The notes under the pieces: generated by a model | What the model was told of the DNA's origin: nothing | Seen by the model: the letters and a program-made list of their open reading frames with translations, nothing else | The model's database searches: none | Part shown: in pieces, positions 62,173 through 64,000 of the stretch | Position numbering within the stretch: the stretch's first letter is position 1 | Layout: each line of letters begins with the position of its first letter | Translations under genes and position numbers: made by a program | From: Promethearchaeota archaeon | GTDB lineage: Archaea; Asgardarchaeota; Lokiarchaeia; Sigynarchaeales; SOKP01 | Length of the DNA stretch: 64,000 nucleotides | NCBI GenBank assembly: GCA_016839845.1 | Contig: JAEOTL010000345.1 | Location: forward strand, 1-64,000 | Direction: 5' to 3'

Positions 62173-63291
62173 TTAATGATGGTGATGACCCCCACCCATT
62201 TCTGGATTTAACTGGCGCATTATTCCCAGAGTGTTACGAGTGTCCCATATTTCTGCGATCTTTTCCTCCTCAATACGAAACATTGATACACCGGTATATT
62301 TGACGGTCTTACCTGTCGGAGGGAGCATCACAAATTGACCTTGTGAAGTCCCCTGTGCTGTCCAGCGTACTGCAACGATGTTCCTTTGAGCAACAGCATA
62401 ATAATCTATAATTGTGAGATCAGGGAATGATTTCCAGCTTTCTCCTAACCAATCTTCTACACCCTTAAAACCATAATAAATAGCTTCGCAAGGCATAGCC
62501 GTAGGATGAATAAGGATGTTGGAGGATATAATCTCAGTTAACACATCTGAATCATGTCTGATTAGCACATCTTCGAAGAACCGAGTGACGACTTTTTTAC
62601 TGAGTTCTTTATTGACAGACAAATCCCCAGAATATGACGGGGTCGTGGGGAATTCGTGCGAATGAATTAAAGATAAAGAATTTTCCTCCAATTTGTAGAT
62701 CTCGAGTTTTCTCGTCTTGACATCTTTAGCGTACTGGGGGGGACCTAGTGTAATCACAACATCGTTAAAGGCAGTCACGTTGTCATACTCTAAGCTGTTG
62801 GTATTGATTAGTTCCTGAAATAACTCGATATTCTCCTTTTCTGGGGTATTAAGTTGACGCGGTGGAGGTAGGGGTACAACACCCATCTGTTGCATTTCTG
62901 CCAATGGGTCCATACCGAACCATGCCTCTGCCAACTTGCCATCCTCAAATCGAACTATATTCACCATTCCATATTCCAACCATTTCCCGGTTGGGGGAAT
63001 TCCTTGATGGGCTTCACCTGTAAAGTTACCATATGTGGGCAATAAATTCGCAAGATAATCACCCTCTGTAATCATCACGGGGATAGGATGCCATGAGTCA
63101 GGTAGGGCGGCTTTGAAGTGAGACCATACACCGATCATACCTTGCGGTCCGAGTTGAACATCCCCACCAACAGGATGATGGAGAAAAAAGGTGGGGGTAA
63201 CCACTTCATGAACGGTATCCCAATCATCAGTATTGAAGGCTTCAATGAAACGAGTAGCTACCTTCTTGTTTTTTTCCATACTTTTATTCAT
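62173..63291 (-). CDS. double SnoaL-like (polyketide cyclase/NTF2-fold) protein
   Basis: A 372-residue protein with two NTF2-fold modules. Module 1 (about 8-135) includes ATRFIEAFNTDDW and GIPPTGKWLEY. Module 2 (about 222-365) includes VTRFFEDVLIRHD and LPPTGKTVKYTG. The shared P-P-T-G-K loop identifies SnoaL-like cyclases. The protein ends with GGGHHHH, a natural His cluster that could bind metal. A strong AAGGAGAG lies 8 bp before the ATG. Single-module relatives are enzymes or small-molecule binders. The pair is cotranscribed with the NapH-like gene. Confidence 0.82.
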   Translation of the reverse strand: MNKSMEKNKKVATRFIEAFNTDDWDTVHEVVTPTFFLHHPVGGDVQLGPQGMIGVWSHFKAALPDSWHPIPVMITEGDYLANLLPTYGNFTGEAHQGIPPTGKWLEYGMVNIVRFEDGKLAEAWFGMDPLAEMQQMGVVPLPPPRQLNTPEKENIELFQELINTNSLEYDNVTAFNDVVITLGPPQYAKDVKTRKLEIYKLEENSLSLIHSHEFPTTPSYSGDLSVNKELSKKVVTRFFEDVLIRHDSDVLTEIISSNILIHPTAMPCEAIYYGFKGVEDWLGESWKSFPDLTIIDYYAVAQRNIVAVRWTAQGTSQGQFVMLPPTGKTVKYTGVSMFRIEEEKIAEIWDTRNTLGIMRQLNPEMGGGHHHH

Positions 63292-63323
63292 AGTAGACTC
63301 TCCTTTTCATGTTTAAACTTTTA

Positions 63324-63346
63324 ATTTCAAAATAATATATTGAAAT
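63324..63346. repeat. inverted repeat in the promoter of the SnoaL gene
   Basis: ATTTCAA (63324-63330) and TTGAAAT (63340-63346) are exact 7-bp arms around 9 AT bases. It lies about 33 bp before the SnoaL start, overlapping the TATA-like CAATATATTATT on the minus strand. It shares TTCAA/TTGAA half-sites with the palindrome at 9775, but the spacing differs. An operator is possible. Confidence 0.35.
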
Positions 63347-63426
63347 ATAGAGTCATAAAAATAAATTGTGAATTTATTGGTTGTTATGATATTATGGGAA
63401 TTTAGTGGATTGGTTATTAAAAAGTG

Positions 63427-63981
63427 TTATCCCAAATTGATCACAAACCTACAATTTTTTCCCCCACTGACCACAGACTCAAGTAATTCCACCGTGAAAT
63501 TGTTACCCAGAAGCATATTGAATAAACTCTTCATCCATCCCAAAGAACAACTACAATATGTCTTTGAGATGGGTTCTACTGTTTTCCTAACCCCTACTTG
63601 ACAAAGACATTGATTGAATGTGGCGTACACCTTATTTTCCTCCAATTTGAAGTGTTCTCCTCCTGATGCGATATTAATATTTTGAATTATCTCTTCGATC
63701 CCATTTGACTTCTTTTTTACATCTTCGGCGATTTTAGAGAAAAAATTATGAAAACAGGTATTTCCCAGTTGTTCCATAACGGTATCTCTTTTTTCTTTAT
63801 CAGGTACAACTTGATCAAATTGAATCATTACTTCTTTTATACACTGAGCCATATCATCATCATTTGATATTTTCTGACACGAAATACATTGTTGCAACAC
63901 TTTTTCTTTTGTTTCTACGCCAAGTTGCTCATCAACAACATTTCCAAAACCTTCTATCCAACCTTGATACTTATTTTGCAT
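63427..63981 (-). CDS. Cys-rich protein, possibly DUF6144
   Basis: A 184-residue cytosolic protein. It has C32 and C35 (CISC), C47, a CFHNFF motif, and the C-terminal block YCSCSLGWMKSLF followed by ELLESVVSGGKNCRFVI. The C-terminal G-G-x-x-C-x-F-x-I end is a pattern I associate with DUF6144 and V4R-like domains, which bind small hydrophobic ligands. The assignment is tentative. It lies 135 bp upstream of the SnoaL gene on the same strand. Confidence 0.55.
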   Translation of the reverse strand: MQNKYQGWIEGFGNVVDEQLGVETKEKVLQQCISCQKISNDDDMAQCIKEVMIQFDQVVPDKEKRDTVMEQLGNTCFHNFFSKIAEDVKKKSNGIEEIIQNINIASGGEHFKLEENKVYATFNQCLCQVGVRKTVEPISKTYCSCSLGWMKSLFNMLLGNNFTVELLESVVSGGKNCRFVINLG

Positions 63982-64000
63982 TTTTTACATCACTATATCT

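Noticed and set aside
62173..62190. C-terminal His run suggesting an engineered tag
   Set aside because: Only four His codons follow Gly codons, in a native operon with natural flanks; no vector sequence is present.

Overview
The window looks like a piece of an AT-rich archaeal chromosome, most probably an Asgard archaeon of the Lokiarchaeia type. The archaeal signals are a formylmethanofuran dehydrogenase-like gene set (FwdB, FwdD, FwdA), an Mrp/NBP35 Fe-S carrier ATPase, archaeal TATA-type promoters about 25-30 bp upstream of several starts, a hexulose-6-phosphate synthase, and a CoA-thioester-rich gene content. A roadblock/longin-like protein and three NosD-type beta-helix surface proteins favour Asgard, but no gene here is decisive, so the lineage is an inference. 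No rRNA, confident tRNA, CRISPR array, insertion sequence or prophage was seen.

Layout. 0-6.4 kb: the start of a family I CoA-transferase, a radical SAM protein, two methyltransferases, a 3-hydroxyacyl-CoA dehydrogenase, a double VOC-domain protein and two small membrane proteins. 6.4-10.4 kb: a formylglycine-type sulfatase convergent with a haloalkane dehalogenase, an MBL hydrolase, and two very small ORFs. 10.4-17.6 kb: an MFS transporter, the roadblock-like protein, Mrp, then an Fe-S protein with fwdB-fwdD-fwdA (no fwdC, and an Asn at a metal-ligand Asp of FwdA). 17.6-23.8 kb: a membrane protein, a family III CoA-transferase, two tandem UroD-type methyltransferases divergent from a corrinoid protein, and a winged-helix regulator behind an operator-like cluster. 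23.9-30.8 kb: MFS, slipin plus hexulose-phosphate synthase, a zinc-ribbon membrane protein, a B12-type radical SAM protein, an orphan CoxE-like VWA protein and a small zinc-finger protein. 30.77-30.89 kb: a GC-rich island with hairpins and a G-quadruplex motif, the best candidate for an undescribed RNA element. 31-39.7 kb: surface beta-helix proteins, a peptide-type solute-binding protein, an ABC-2 exporter pair and an orphan LivF-like ATPase. 39.8-46.5 kb: flavin reductase, MaoC hydratase, ADP-forming acyl-CoA synthetase-like protein, UxaA-like lyase, hot-dog protein, flavodoxin and MBL protein. 46.5-57.3 kb: membrane proteins, MFS, crotonase, methyltransferase, polyferredoxin, SDR, another beta-helix protein, nitronate monooxygenase and a TPR protein. 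57.5-64 kb: a zinc-ribbon membrane protein, a stretch of gene debris that includes an AbrB-like reading frame with no start codon, membrane proteins, a NapH-type Fe-S membrane protein, a double SnoaL protein and a Cys-rich protein.

How the genes fit together. Two themes recur. The first is C1 metabolism on archaeal carriers: Fwd-like subunits, corrinoid methyl transfer and hexulose-phosphate synthase. The second is CoA-thioester chemistry: several CoA-transferases, hydratases or crotonases, a hydroxyacyl-CoA dehydrogenase and an ADP-forming ligase. Together they suggest an anaerobe that degrades organic acids or fatty acids and channels methyl or one-carbon units, perhaps with access to sulfated and halogenated organics. 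Many enzymes lack their usual partners or carry changes at catalytic residues, so textbook functions should not be assumed.
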